A DNA stretch of 64,000 nt, from positions 4,526,001-4,590,000 of the forward strand of contig NZ_JAVIWI010000001.1 of the NCBI RefSeq assembly GCF_034314085.1. Reading direction: 5' to 3'. The position numbers and the translations under genes were made by a program. Origin of the DNA: Undibacterium sp. 5I1. Its GTDB lineage: Bacteria > Pseudomonadota > Gammaproteobacteria > Burkholderiales > Burkholderiaceae_D. The notes beneath the pieces are model-generated. The model was not told where the DNA came from, did not search any database, and saw only the letters and a list, made by a program, of their open reading frames with translations. Shown one piece after another: positions 35,711 through 45,517 of this stretch. Every line of letters starts with the position of its first letter. The stretch's first letter is position 1.

Positions 35711-36991
35711 ATGTCTAATAGTCCTACACCAGAAGCGACTCCGCCAGCAGCACTGCCTTCTCACTTGCAAGTGGTGAGCGCTGGCGCTCTCGCAACGCTG
35801 CTCGCAGCGCTGGCAATGTTGGGGCCATTTTCAATTGATACTTATCTGCCCGCATTTCCGGCAATTCAGTCGAGTTTGCAGGCGAGTCCAATTGAAGTTC
35901 AGCAGACGTTGACTGCCTACATGCTGTCTTTTTCCATCATGACCCTATGGCACGGCGCTTTGTCGGACGCGTTCGGGCGCCGGAATGTAATTTTGGTGTC
36001 GCTGGCTGTTTTTGCCGTAGCTTCCTTTGGCTGTGCATCTGTCCATACGATTCATTATTTGTGGGGCTTTAGGATTTTGCAGGGTGTTTCTGCGGGCGCT
36101 GGTGTGGTGGTTGGACGCGCAATTATCCGTGACATGTACTCAGGTGCTCCCGCTGAGCGCTTGCTTTCTCTGGTAACAATGATTTTTTCTATTGCTCCGG
36201 CAATTGCACCTATTTTAGGCGGTTGGATAGTCAGCTATTTCAGCTGGCGTAGTATTTTCCTCTTACTTTTTGTCTATACCCTGATTTTATTTTGGGCGTG
36301 CTACAAGCGGCTGCCAGAATCTTTGCCTATCGAAAAGCGTCAGCCTTTCAGTGCAGAGTTTTTGTGGAAAAGTTACAAGATGGTGTTTAAGTCCCCGCTA
36401 TTTCATCTTAAAGCCGGCACGATTGCGTTTAATTTTGCAGGCCTTTTTTTGTATGTTTCCGCCGCGCCAGCGTTTATTACTCAGCATTTAAAGCTGGGGC
36501 CAGATCAATTTGGCTGGCAATTTATTCCCTCAGTCGCAGGCATATTTTTAGGTGCACTGGCGGCGAATCGCCTTGCAGGGAGAATTTCTGTTTGGAAGCA
36601 AGTCAATATCGGCTTTTGCTTCCTGATCGGAGCCTCTTTATTTAACGTGATTTACCACGCGATTTGGCCAGCTATGCTGCCCTGGTCAGTGATGCCCTTG
36701 TTTTTCTACTGTTTTGGTATGTCGCTGGTTGCTCCTGGCGCTACCTTGCTTGTCCTCGATTTATTTCCTACAATCAGAGGGATAGTGGCCTCTTGCCAGT
36801 CTGCTGCTGTTACGATGCTTGGAGCAGTAGTGGCGGGTATGGTAGCGCCTGCACTGGATCATTCCAGCCTGACCTTGGCTATCGGGCAATTGGTATTTGC
36901 ATCTCTGGGAATGATCTCTTGGTACTCGGGGCGTTTGTACTGGCGCAGTATGACAAATCAGAAGCAAAATGCATGGGAGACCGTGGGATAA
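35711..36991 (+). CDS. Bcr/CflA-family multidrug efflux MFS transporter
   Basis: 426 residues from ATG 35711 (TTG 35699 is the alternative), with about twelve hydrophobic helices. PFSIDTYLPAFPAI in helix 1 and the loop motif GALSDAFGRRNVILV are hallmarks of the DHA1 drug:H+ antiporters Bcr and CflA. RAIIRDMYSGAPAERLLS is also family-typical. A Pro/Ala-rich N-terminal tail precedes helix 1. It follows gabD by 50 bp, but a functional relation is not evident. Confidence 0.93.
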   Translation: MSNSPTPEATPPAALPSHLQVVSAGALATLLAALAMLGPFSIDTYLPAFPAIQSSLQASPIEVQQTLTAYMLSFSIMTLWHGALSDAFGRRNVILVSLAVFAVASFGCASVHTIHYLWGFRILQGVSAGAGVVVGRAIIRDMYSGAPAERLLSLVTMIFSIAPAIAPILGGWIVSYFSWRSIFLLLFVYTLILFWACYKRLPESLPIEKRQPFSAEFLWKSYKMVFKSPLFHLKAGTIAFNFAGLFLYVSAAPAFITQHLKLGPDQFGWQFIPSVAGIFLGALAANRLAGRISVWKQVNIGFCFLIGASLFNVIYHAIWPAMLPWSVMPLFFYCFGMSLVAPGATLLVLDLFPTIRGIVASCQSAAVTMLGAVVAGMVAPALDHSSLTLAIGQLVFASLGMISWYSGRLYWRSMTNQKQNAWETVG

Positions 36992-37020
36992 AAACATTTA
37001 ATTTATCGGACTTGAAATAA

Positions 37021-37345
37021 GTACACATTGCCTTACTTAGTTGGTGCTCTGCAGCATTTTGAAATTTTGACTATAATGCGAACCAAATCGAAGTTAAGCA
37101 GTCCAACGATTTAGCACGTTGTAGTTGAGAAGGGCTCGTGTGTGTTTTGTGCGACAGCTTGTTGAACGTAGGTAGTTAATATCACTTATTTCATCAAGTT
37201 GTCATTTTCCGCAGATATGCTAGAACATGTCATTGGGTTATTTTTAAGGACTCAAGGCTGTTAAAGACCTGCAAATTTGTTTTTGTGCACTCGATTTGTT
37301 GTGTTGCAGCAAAGACTAAACTTACTATTTTCTGGATATTACCCT
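37021..37345 (+). promoter_or_regulatory. Long porin leader and promoter region
   Basis: 325 bp with no gene. A perfect TATAAT lies at 37072-37077, without a good -35 at standard spacing. If used, it would leave a ~260-base untranslated leader, a length where small-RNA control of porins is plausible. Confidence 0.35.
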
Positions 37346-38422
37346 ATGAAAAAATCATTACTCGCACTCGCTCTAATGGGTGCTTTCTCTGGCGCAGCAT
37401 TCGCTCAATCTTCCGTCACGATCTACGGTATCGCTGATGCTGGTTTCCAAAGCCTAGATACCGGCTTGGCAGCAGGTAAGACATCTAAGATTCAAAGTGG
37501 TCAAGAAAGTGGTTCCCGCCTTGGCTTTAAAGGTACTGAAGATTTGGGCGGCGGTCTGAAAGCCAACTTCGTGTTGGAAATGGGATTGAATATTGACGAC
37601 GGTAGTTCGGCTCAAGGTGGTAAAGCATTCGGTCGTCGTTCATTAGTCGGCCTGTCTGGTGATTTTGGTGCTGTTGACTTAGGCCGCGATAAAACGCCAG
37701 CTTTTAAATTCTTCGACAATTTTGATCCGTTTGCATCTGGTTTCATTAACAGCGGTAACGGTTTGTCCGGTAATACGGTGTACTTCGTTGGCGGCGATAC
37801 AGCGAATACAGCTGGTGCATCTAATGGCCGTATCACAAATGCAATTATTTACTCTACACCAAGCAACCTGAATGGTTTCTCCGCTTTGGCTGGATATGGT
37901 TTTGGCGAAGTCGCTGGCGATACATCTGCTGGCCGCTCCTTAGGTTTGAATCTGCGCTATACGGCAGCAGGCTTTGATATCGGATACAACTACACTAAAG
38001 ATAATCAGCAAGCAGTTGTTGGTGGTCCAATCAACGGCAAAAAAGCAAACACAATCGCAGCTACATATGATTTTGGTATTGCTAAGCCAATCGTAATTTA
38101 TCAAAAAGTACAAGATGATGCAGCTTTGGCTTTGGATAAGAAAGTATTTACAGTTGGTGCAACAGTTCCAGTTGATGCTTCTAACAAAGTAATCGCAACT
38201 TATTCCAAAGTTAAAGATTCAACACGTATCAATACAACAACGTTCAACACAGTTGGCGATGCTAAACAGTTCGCATTGGGTTACCAATATGCGATGTCCA
38301 AGCGTACTGATTTGTACGCTGCTTATGCACGTACAACTCAAGATGCTAACTCTAAAGTATTGACCACAGTTAGCGGTGCTGACGTTAAAGAGCTGACATT
38401 TGGCATTCGTCATCTGTTCTAA
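37346..38422 (+). CDS. Gram-negative general porin (Omp32-like)
   Basis: 358 residues from ATG 37346, where the signal peptide KKSLLALALMGAFSGAAFA begins; the frame runs 23 residues further upstream without signal-like features. The mature protein starts QSSVTIYGIADAGF and has many short amphipathic strands, a GSRLGFKGTEDLGGGLKA turn region, GRRSLVGLSGDFG, and a C-terminal strand ending in Phe (TFGIRHLF), the BAM recognition signal. It is a 16-strand trimeric porin type of betaproteobacteria. Codon use is strongly biased, as in highly expressed genes. A terminator follows. Confidence 0.96.
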   Translation: MKKSLLALALMGAFSGAAFAQSSVTIYGIADAGFQSLDTGLAAGKTSKIQSGQESGSRLGFKGTEDLGGGLKANFVLEMGLNIDDGSSAQGGKAFGRRSLVGLSGDFGAVDLGRDKTPAFKFFDNFDPFASGFINSGNGLSGNTVYFVGGDTANTAGASNGRITNAIIYSTPSNLNGFSALAGYGFGEVAGDTSAGRSLGLNLRYTAAGFDIGYNYTKDNQQAVVGGPINGKKANTIAATYDFGIAKPIVIYQKVQDDAALALDKKVFTVGATVPVDASNKVIATYSKVKDSTRINTTTFNTVGDAKQFALGYQYAMSKRTDLYAAYARTTQDANSKVLTTVSGADVKELTFGIRHLF

Positions 38423-38464
38423 TCACATTGTGGCTTAGGCCTGAATTGATTTAAAAGTAATTGA

Positions 38465-38500
38465 TGGGGTAGTCAGAAATGGCTACCCCATTGTCTTTGT
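38465..38500 (+). terminator. Rho-independent terminator after the porin
   Basis: Stem TGGGGTAG / CTACCCCA (38465-38472 and 38483-38490), extendable by two pairs, then the T-rich run TTGTCTTTGTTG. It lies 42 bp after the porin stop codon. Confidence 0.75.
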
Positions 38501-38537
38501 TGTATTCTCGCGTTAACTCCATTTTAATTTCCTAAGT

Positions 38538-39257
38538 ATGTCTGACACCAAACCTGCCGACGTTACATCCAAACCACTTTTTTATGATCCGGCTGAGCGC
38601 CGTATTCGTAGTTTTGTGACACGTGCCGGGCGCTTATCTGATGCGCAGGCGCGTGCTATTGCGACGCTGGGGCCACAATTTTTAGTCCCTTATCAAAAAA
38701 CTATATTGGATGTAAATAGTCTTTTTGGTCGCACGGCACCTACCATTTTTGAAATTGGTTTTGGTATGGGCGAAACGAGCGCCAAGATTTCTGCCAGCAT
38801 GCCCGAGAAAAATTTTATCGGCGTTGAAGTGCATACGCCAGGTGTTGGTAGCTTGCTCAAGCTGACGGATGAATTGGGTTTGTTGAATCAGCGCATCATC
38901 CAACATGATGCGTTCGAAGTTTTGACTAATATGATTGCGCCAAACTCTTTAGCAGGCGTCCATGTCTTTTTTCCGGATCCATGGCATAAAGCGCGTCACA
39001 ATAAACGTCGTTTGATCCAAAGTCCTTTGGTCGCTTTACTAGCCTCGCGGATTGCTCCCGGTGGTTATTTGCATTGTGCAACGGATTGGGAAGAGTACGC
39101 AGTACAGATGTTAGAAGTGCTAGGCGCAGAGCCAACTTTACAGAATACGTCTGAAGGCTATGCTCCGCGTCCGGATTACCGTCCTGTGACTAAATTTGAA
39201 AATCGTGGCTTAAAATTGGGCCATGGTGTCTGGGATTTGGTATTCAGTAAAATATAA
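38538..39257 (+). CDS. trmB: tRNA (guanine-N7-)-methyltransferase
   Basis: 239 residues. It makes m7G46 in tRNA. The SAM site is [14 protein letters not shown], followed by [16 protein letters not shown]. The catalytic segment [17 protein letters not shown] is diagnostic, and [17 protein letters not shown] ends the protein. The N-terminus [14 protein letters not shown] is family-typical. A short hairpin AGAGC-GTT-GCTCT follows at 39260-39272, without a U-tract. Confidence 0.97.
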   Translation: MSDTKPADVTSKPLFYDPAERRIRSFVTRAGRLSDAQARAIATLGPQFLVPYQKTILDVNSLFGRTAPTIFEIGFGMGETSAKISASMPEKNFIGVEVHTPGVGSLLKLTDELGLLNQRIIQHDAFEVLTNMIAPNSLAGVHVFFPDPWHKARHNKRRLIQSPLVALLASRIAPGGYLHCATDWEEYAVQMLEVLGAEPTLQNTSEGYAPRPDYRPVTKFENRGLKLGHGVWDLVFSKI

Positions 39258-39339
39258 AAAGAGCGTTGCTCTCTGCTATGTTGAGTCAAAATCTTGCTCT
39301 GCAAAAATATGGTGATACATAGCAACTGTAGTAAATCGT

Positions 39340-39345
39340 TATAAT
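39340..39345 (+). promoter_or_regulatory. -10 element directly before lpxC
   Basis: Perfect TATAAT ending six bases before the lpxC ATG. Transcription from it would begin at or next to the start codon. No clear -35 was seen. Confidence 0.4.
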
Positions 39346-39351
39346 GATTTC

Positions 39352-40287
39352 ATGCTAAAACAAAGAACTATCAAAACATCAGTCAAAACAATCGGCGTAG
39401 GCGTGCATTCTGGCACCAAAGTCGATTTGATTTTGCGTCCGGCACCCGCTGATACGGGTATCATTTTTACCCGCATTGACCTTGACCCACCGGTTGTTTT
39501 CCACGCTACGGCACTCAATGTCGGCGACACCCGTATGGCATCGACCTTGTCGAATAATGGCGCTAAAGTTTCTACTGTTGAACACTTATTGTCGGCTTGT
39601 GCTGGTCTTGGTATAGACAACTTATACATTGATGTGAGTGCTGAAGAAATTCCTATCATGGATGGCTCTGCCTCTTCTTTCGTCTATTTATTACAGCAAG
39701 CAGGTATGCAGGAGCAGAATGCTGCGAAGAAATTTATTCGTGTTTTAAAGCCTGTTGAAATACGTGAAGGTAGCGGGAAAAGTGAAAAATGGGCACGCCT
39801 CGAACCATTTAACGGCTTCAAACTGCATTTTTTTATCGAATTTAATCATCCTGCAGTCGATGGCACGACCCAAACGGCCGAAGTCGATTTCGCCAAAGTC
39901 TCGTATGTGAAAGATGTTGCGAGGGCGCGTACTTTTGGTTTTATGCAAGATGTGGAAATGTTGCGTGGGATTGGTCTGGCGCGTGGTGGTTCTATGGAGA
40001 ATGCCATTGTGATGGATGAATATCGTATCCTTAATGCAGATGGCTTGCGCTTTGATGACGAGTTTGTGCGCCACAAAATATTGGACGCCATTGGCGATCT
40101 CTATCTGATCGGCCATCCTTTTTTAGCGAGTTACACAGCGCATAAGTCAGGACATGGTTTGAATAATCAGCTGTTGCGGGCTTTATTAGCTCAGCCAGAT
40201 GCGTATGAAGTTGTGACGTTTGATGAAATAGAATCCGCGCCAGATTCTTATGGTTTGCAAGAGCAGCGGGAATGGGCTTTAACCTGA
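39352..40287 (+). CDS. lpxC: UDP-3-O-acyl-N-acetylglucosamine deacetylase
   Basis: 311 residues. Committed zinc-dependent step of lipid A synthesis. The N-terminus [20 protein letters not shown] is the standard family start, so ATG 39352 is well supported, though no Shine-Dalgarno sequence is present. Zinc and catalytic motifs: [51 protein letters not shown] and HKSGHGLNN. dciA follows on the opposite strand and the M23 peptidase and secA after it, the usual tail of the dcw region, but ftsZ is not upstream. Confidence 0.97.
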   Translation: MLKQRTIKTSVKTIGVGVHSGTKVDLILRPAPADTGIIFTRIDLDPPVVFHATALNVGDTRMASTLSNNGAKVSTVEHLLSACAGLGIDNLYIDVSAEEIPIMDGSASSFVYLLQQAGMQEQNAAKKFIRVLKPVEIREGSGKSEKWARLEPFNGFKLHFFIEFNHPAVDGTTQTAEVDFAKVSYVKDVARARTFGFMQDVEMLRGIGLARGGSMENAIVMDEYRILNADGLRFDDEFVRHKILDAIGDLYLIGHPFLASYTAHKSGHGLNNQLLRALLAQPDAYEVVTFDEIESAPDSYGLQEQREWALT

Positions 40288-40295
40288 TATCTTGA

Positions 40296-40369
40296 CTATA
40301 CTCCTGCCTTGTATAGTAAAAATATGCCGTATCGTGCAGTAATTCTCTGGACGATTAAAAATACTCCCC
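40296..40369 (+). repeat. Family A intergenic repeat, degenerate copy A4
   Basis: Left CTATACTCC, right TCTGGACGATTAAAAATACTCCCC. The right half matches A3 and A7 closely, while the left half of the core palindrome is lost. It fills the gap between the convergent lpxC and dciA genes. Confidence 0.65.
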
Positions 40370-40380
40370 ATTTTTATTGA

Positions 40381-40884
40381 TTATGTTTCACTCTGATGCC
40401 GCTTCACCAGATTGTGTAAAGCGGCAATCAGACCCGCATTTTGCGGCGTATTTTCCAAGGTATTCTCAAGCACATTAAACGCATTCACCGCCTGGTTCGA
40501 CAGGCTACATTGCTTGACGTAAGGTTTGGGCTCGACTTTTCTCTTGACTTGTACTTTGATACGGATTGCGTTAATCTGCCATCCCCGCTGTACTAAAGCG
40601 TCTTGTAATTTTGGACATTGTTGTTTCAGCTTGGTGGCTAGCGCAGCGTTAGGCGCGGATAGAGTTAACTGCCCTTCCTCCAGTTGCAGCACATCACAGG
40701 CATTGAACATCGCGGGCAACAAGTTTCCACAGTCTTTTTGTAATTTGGCATTGCGCCTGATCGTAGGTAATAAAGGCGAAATTTGATCGTTGCTACGTAA
40801 AAAGTCAGCGGCGCCAGTGGTTACTGGCAACTTGCGGCCGCGCTTGATGTTGAGTCTATAGGGAGGTGGTGAAGATGCTTGCAT
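40381..40884 (-). CDS. DUF721/DciA-family protein
   Basis: 167 residues from ATG 40884; the frame extends to 40959 but the extra 25 residues are not family-like. A small KH-like domain spans ~35-120 (RSNDQISPLLPTIRRN, then LQLEEGQLTLSAPNAALATKLKQQ). DciA proteins load or assist the replicative helicase DnaB in bacteria lacking DnaC. Location beside the M23 gene and secA matches other Burkholderiales. The C-terminal part is helical and basic. Confidence 0.85.
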   Translation of the reverse strand: MQASSPPPYRLNIKRGRKLPVTTGAADFLRSNDQISPLLPTIRRNAKLQKDCGNLLPAMFNACDVLQLEEGQLTLSAPNAALATKLKQQCPKLQDALVQRGWQINAIRIKVQVKRKVEPKPYVKQCSLSNQAVNAFNVLENTLENTPQNAGLIAALHNLVKRHQSET

Positions 40885-41038
40885 GGATGGAACCTTACCA
40901 CAAACAACCAGATTTGATCGAGTTGCCTGCTCACGAGCGGATGAGTGCTTTGCCGACACTCACATTGCTGCCGGATTATCTGCTAAATAGTTGTTTTATT
41001 TCTTCTCTTATTTGTTCTATTAGTCATGGAGTGAATTG

Positions 41039-41989
41039 ATGCAAATCATCGTCATGCATTCACGCTTTACCCAAGCCAAATCCATCACCCTCAGTTCCCG
41101 ACATATTATCGTAGCCGTTGTTGGCTTTTTATTGCTGACCATTTTGTGCTCCGCTTTGATGGCGGCATTGACGTTACGCCTTGCCAGCGGAGAAATACCG
41201 TTTTTAAGCAACTACGTCCCAGTCGCGCTGGTCAATGACCCCAATGCTAAAGACCGTTATGTGAAAGAAAATATTGCCGCAATGGCAGTCAAGCTAGGGG
41301 AAATGCAGGCGCAGTTAATACGTTTAGATGCCTTGGGCGAGAGAGTGCAAGGCTTGGCAGGCGTCAAGCCCGAAGAATTTAATTTCCGTGAAGTCCCAGG
41401 TCGCGGCGGACCAGAAAATTCCTCAGCTCCCGCAAAAGAACTGAATATGAGCGAATTCCAAGCCGCATTAGATGCGATGGGGAAAGATCTTGAGAATCGC
41501 TCTGATTACATGAATGTGGTGGAAACCAAGCTCATGGGTTTTAAAGTGCAATCCAAATTATTGCCGACCATTACACCAGTTAATGTCAGCTACAACGCGT
41601 CTGGCTTTGGCTGGCGGCTTGATCCATTCTCAGGGCGCAGCGCTTTTCATGAAGGTATTGATTTCCCCGCGCCAACCGGCACGCCTATAGTCGCCGCGGC
41701 AGGCGGCGTGGTAATTGCGGCTGAATTTCATCCAGAATTTGGCAATATGATTGACATCGATCACGGTGGAGAAATCATTACCCGTTATGCCCATACGTCC
41801 AAAGTCTACGTAAAAGTAGGGGATATCGTGAAACGCGGCCAACATATTGCCGACATCGGTTCGACTGGGCGTTCCACTGGTGCGCATTTACATTTTGAGG
41901 TGCATGTCAAAGGCATACCGCAAAACCCTCATAAATTCCTAAGTGCCGGCGCTAATCAAGCTAGCATGGCCGAGCTGGGGCAAAAATAA
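41039..41989 (+). CDS. M23-family LytM-type peptidase (membrane-anchored)
   Basis: 316 residues from ATG 41039, with GGAG upstream; a TTG directly before it is less likely. One N-terminal membrane helix (~22-45) is followed by a coiled-coil linker (~70-165) and a LytM domain with zinc/catalytic motifs HEGIDFPAPTGTPI and HLHFEVHVKG; HGGEIITRYAHTSK carries a further His. All the metal ligands appear present, so an active murein endopeptidase is possible. It is divergent from dciA and upstream of secA. Confidence 0.93.
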   Translation: MQIIVMHSRFTQAKSITLSSRHIIVAVVGFLLLTILCSALMAALTLRLASGEIPFLSNYVPVALVNDPNAKDRYVKENIAAMAVKLGEMQAQLIRLDALGERVQGLAGVKPEEFNFREVPGRGGPENSSAPAKELNMSEFQAALDAMGKDLENRSDYMNVVETKLMGFKVQSKLLPTITPVNVSYNASGFGWRLDPFSGRSAFHEGIDFPAPTGTPIVAAAGGVVIAAEFHPEFGNMIDIDHGGEIITRYAHTSKVYVKVGDIVKRGQHIADIGSTGRSTGAHLHFEVHVKGIPQNPHKFLSAGANQASMAELGQK

Positions 41990-42332
41990 GTCTCAAATAA
42001 AGATGCCTGAGTGGCAATCCTGAATTTTTCGCCTCTAGCCGTAATCCAGCGGGTTTAATCAGTTTGTTGTTTAAAAAGTAATCATTGGCTTGCAACTACT
42101 TTGTAAGCTAACAAGATAATTTCGAGCGATCTCCACTTGATATTGTTGCCTTTGTCTCCAATTCTTCCATCATGCTTAATTTTGTCATTGTGCAATTGTT
42201 AGTAAATGATGCGCGCATGGTAAAATCGAAAGTTAGTCTATTGTTGTTGCTGTTGTAAATTCGTAGCGCTAGTGTTAACGATGTACGGGCGCCGTCAGCA
42301 ATTTTTTCAGAATTCACTCATCCATTCATAGC
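41990..42332 (+). other. Intergenic region before secA
   Basis: 343 bp with no credible gene; a SecM-like leader peptide was looked for and not seen. A weak promoter-like pair TTGTTA (42196-42201) and TAAAAT (42221-42226), 19 bp apart, could drive secA. A GTTGTTGCTGTTG stretch near 42240 is repetitive. Confidence 0.35.
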
Positions 42333-45095
42333 ATGTCATTCCTGACCAAAATATTCGGTAGCCGCAATCAGCGCCTTCTGAAGCAATACCAAAAAACCGT
42401 GCTTGATATCAACGCACTGGAACCTACGCTGGAAGCCTTGTCGGATGAGGCATTAAAAGCCAAGACGGAGGAGTTTAAAACCCGCGTTGCTAATGGCGAG
42501 ACACTAGATGCAATCCTGCCAGAGGCGTTTGCCGTTTGTCGTGAGGCAAGTAAGCGTGTTTTAAAAATGCGCCATTTTGATGTGCAGATGATAGGCGGTA
42601 TGGTGCTGCATTACGGCAAAATTGCAGAGATGGGCACCGGCGAAGGTAAAACTTTGATGGCGACTTTGCCAACTTACCTGAATGCCTTGTCCGGTAAGGG
42701 TGTGCACGTGGTAACCGTCAATGATTATCTGGCGCAGCGTGATGCCGAGTGGATGGGCAAATTGTACGGCTGGTTGGGCTTGACTACCGGTGTCAACTTA
42801 TCGCAACTCGATCATGATGATAAGCAAGTTGCTTACACATCCGATATCACTTACGGTACCAACAACGAGTTCGGCTTTGACTACCTGCGCGACAATATGG
42901 TGTATGAAGCCAAAGACCGTGTACAACGTGGTCTGAACTTTGCCGTCGTCGATGAAGTCGATTCAATTCTGATCGATGAAGCGCGTACCCCACTGATTAT
43001 CTCTGGTCAGGCTGAAAATCACACAGAGCTGTACTACAAAATTAACGAAGTCCCTAAGCTGCTGACGTTGCAAATCGGTGAAGAAAAACATGACGGCACC
43101 GGCAATGTTGAAGTTCCTGGCGACTACACTAAAGATGAAAAAACGCATCAGGTATTACTGACCGAAGCTGGTCACGATCACGCTGAACGTATTTTGACGC
43201 AGATGGGTTTGCTGCCAGAAGGCGCGTCCCTGTACGACGCTGCCAACATCACTTTAATTCATCATCTGTACGCTGCTTTGCGTGCGCATGCTTTGTATTT
43301 CCGAGATCAGCACTATGTCGTACAAGATAATGAAATCGTGATCGTCGATGAATTTACTGGTCGTATGATGACAGGACGTCGCTGGTCTGATGGCTTGCAT
43401 CAAGCTGTTGAGGCCAAAGAAGGCGTGAAGATTCAGAATGAGAATCAAACGTTGGCATCAATCACCTTCCAAAACTACTTCCGTATGTATAACCGACTGT
43501 CCGGTATGACTGGTACAGCCGATACAGAAGCGTATGAATTCCAGGAAATCTACGGACTGGAAACGGTCGTGATTCCGCCAAACCGTCCATCCCAACGTAA
43601 AGATCGTCAGGATCAGGTTTACAAGTCAGCCCAAGAAAAATACGGCGCGATGCTGGTGGATATTCAAGATTGTTACGAGCGCGGTCAGCCGGTCTTGGTG
43701 GGTACGACATCGATTGAAAACTCTGAACTCTTGTCTGGCATTTTGGAAAAAGCCAAGTTGCCACATAATGTGTTGAACGCCAAGCAGCATGCGCGTGAGG
43801 CAGAAATTATTGCCCAGGCAGGTCGTCCAAAAGGCATCACCATCGCCACCAACATGGCGGGTCGTGGTACGGATATCGTCCTCGGCGGTAACGTCGCCAA
43901 GCAAGTGCAGCTGATCGAAGCAGACGACAAACTGTCTGACGCGCAAAAGCAGCAAAAATCTCAGCAACTGCGTGATGAGTGGCAGTCTTTACACGAGCAT
44001 GTTGTCAATGCCGGTGGTTTGCATATCGTCGGTACTGAACGTCACGAATCACGTCGCGTAGATAATCAATTGCGCGGCCGTTCTGGTCGTCAGGGCGATC
44101 CTGGATCTTCCCGTTTCTATTTGTCTTTGGATGATCCGCTCTTGCGCATTTTTGCAGGTGATCGCGTACGCGCCATCATGGACAGACTCAAAATGCCGGA
44201 AGGCGAACCGATTGAAGCTGGTATCGTCTCCCGCTCGATTGAATCTGCTCAGCGCAAAGTAGAAGCGCGCAACTTTGACGTGCGTAAGCAATTGCTTGAG
44301 TACGATGACGTCGCCAATGATCAGCGCAAAGTGATTTACCAGCAGCGTAATGATTTGCTGGAAGCACAAGACATGTCCGAACTGATTTCTTCTTTGCGTG
44401 CGGGTATGTTCGCCGACGTGGTGCGCACTTATGTGCCAGCAGAATCGGTGGAAGAGCAATGGGATATTCCGGCATTGCAAGCAACGCTGGCAAGCGAATG
44501 GGCGCTGGATTTGCCTTTAGACAAAATGCTGGAAAATGAGCAAAGTCTGAATGATGAAGACATTTTAGAGCGCGTACAAAAAGCAGCGGATGAAGCTTAC
44601 GAGGCAAAAGTAGCCTTGGTCGGTAAAGATTCTTTCGCAGGATTTGAGCGTAGTGTGATGTTGCAGAGTATCGACAGTCATTGGCGCGAACATCTGGCAG
44701 CGCTCGATCATTTGCGCCAAGGTATTCATTTACGCGGTTATGCGCAGAAAAATCCTAAGCAAGAATACAAGCGCGAAGCGTTTGAATTATTTGGACAGAT
44801 GCTGGATTTGATCAAAAATGAAGTCGTCAAAACGGTTTCGACAGTGCGTATCCAATCACGTGAAGAAATCGAAGCTGCTGAAGAAAAAATGACACAATCA
44901 CAAGTTGAGAATGTTCATTTTCAACACGCAGATTTTGATGCAAATGCGACCCCGGAAGAAATGTTGGCACCGACCGCTTTGGCTGAAAACAATGATCAGG
45001 CCCAAATGGAATACGCTCTCAAGGTTGGGCGTAATGATCCTTGTCCTTGCGGTAGTGGCAAGAAATATAAGCAGTGTCACGGTAAGCTGGCTTAA
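42333..45095 (+). CDS. secA: Protein translocase ATPase SecA
   Basis: 920 residues. It drives preprotein export through SecYEG. Walker A is GTGEGKT (~103-109). The DEAD-like Walker B is [33 protein letters not shown] marks the middle, [15 protein letters not shown] the second helicase motif set, and [20 protein letters not shown] the arginine finger. The C-terminal zinc-binding SEC-C motif [14 protein letters not shown] has Cys904, Cys906, Cys915 and His916, used for SecB binding. The length is normal. An intrinsic terminator follows. Confidence 0.99.
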   Translation: MSFLTKIFGSRNQRLLKQYQKTVLDINALEPTLEALSDEALKAKTEEFKTRVANGETLDAILPEAFAVCREASKRVLKMRHFDVQMIGGMVLHYGKIAEMGTGEGKTLMATLPTYLNALSGKGVHVVTVNDYLAQRDAEWMGKLYGWLGLTTGVNLSQLDHDDKQVAYTSDITYGTNNEFGFDYLRDNMVYEAKDRVQRGLNFAVVDEVDSILIDEARTPLIISGQAENHTELYYKINEVPKLLTLQIGEEKHDGTGNVEVPGDYTKDEKTHQVLLTEAGHDHAERILTQMGLLPEGASLYDAANITLIHHLYAALRAHALYFRDQHYVVQDNEIVIVDEFTGRMMTGRRWSDGLHQAVEAKEGVKIQNENQTLASITFQNYFRMYNRLSGMTGTADTEAYEFQEIYGLETVVIPPNRPSQRKDRQDQVYKSAQEKYGAMLVDIQDCYERGQPVLVGTTSIENSELLSGILEKAKLPHNVLNAKQHAREAEIIAQAGRPKGITIATNMAGRGTDIVLGGNVAKQVQLIEADDKLSDAQKQQKSQQLRDEWQSLHEHVVNAGGLHIVGTERHESRRVDNQLRGRSGRQGDPGSSRFYLSLDDPLLRIFAGDRVRAIMDRLKMPEGEPIEAGIVSRSIESAQRKVEARNFDVRKQLLEYDDVANDQRKVIYQQRNDLLEAQDMSELISSLRAGMFADVVRTYVPAESVEEQWDIPALQATLASEWALDLPLDKMLENEQSLNDEDILERVQKAADEAYEAKVALVGKDSFAGFERSVMLQSIDSHWREHLAALDHLRQGIHLRGYAQKNPKQEYKREAFELFGQMLDLIKNEVVKTVSTVRIQSREEIEAAEEKMTQSQVENVHFQHADFDANATPEEMLAPTALAENNDQAQMEYALKVGRNDPCPCGSGKKYKQCHGKLA

Positions 45096-45161
45096 GTTGA
45101 TTATTTAGGTTGATGATTTAGCTTGTTTGCACTGATGCAATAGAAGCATGTGGCACAAAAT

Positions 45162-45189
45162 AAAAAAGGCGGAGATTTCCGCCTTTTTT
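45162..45189 (+). terminator. Rho-independent terminator after secA
   Basis: Perfect 12-bp stem AAAAAAGGCGGA / TCCGCCTTTTTT with a 4-base loop GATT. The A-run and T-run make it work in either direction. Confidence 0.92.
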
Positions 45190-45265
45190 ATTGCCTGCTA
45201 CTTTTTCAGAATTTTTAACTGAGTTCTTAGTAGATACGATTCTATACATCCAAAAATCAGTAAAT

Positions 45266-45350
45266 TATATACTCCCTATTAGTATAATTAATTGTCCATA
45301 TATTTATTGGTCATTAAGGTAATTTTATGAAAAAACTGGGGGAGTATATT
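45266..45350 (-). repeat. Family A palindromic intergenic repeat, copy A5
   Basis: Left arm TATACTCCC, core GTCCA-N9-TGGTC at 45294-45312 (one mismatch to the usual TGGAC), right arm GGGGGAGTATAT. It marks the start of the accessory block after secA. The rest of the 45190-45517 gap shows no other feature. Confidence 0.75.
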
Positions 45351-45517
45351 TAAATTTAATCGCCGAAGATATCGTAAAAAGAAATATTTTTCCGTGTTGC
45401 AACGTAAATTTTAAAAATACGACCCCTGCGTACGCTTGTTTTAATGTTGTTTGTCAGAATTTGTATACACTCAAGCCTGTTGCATTCAATTGCTGTATTT
45501 AAAATAATCATTTGCCT

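Noticed and set aside
39260..39272. Hairpin AGAGC-GTT-GCTCT after trmB as a terminator
   Set aside because: Only five pairs and no U-tract.
41990..42332. SecM-type arrest peptide before secA
   Set aside because: No signal-peptide-bearing plus-strand frame exists in the gap.
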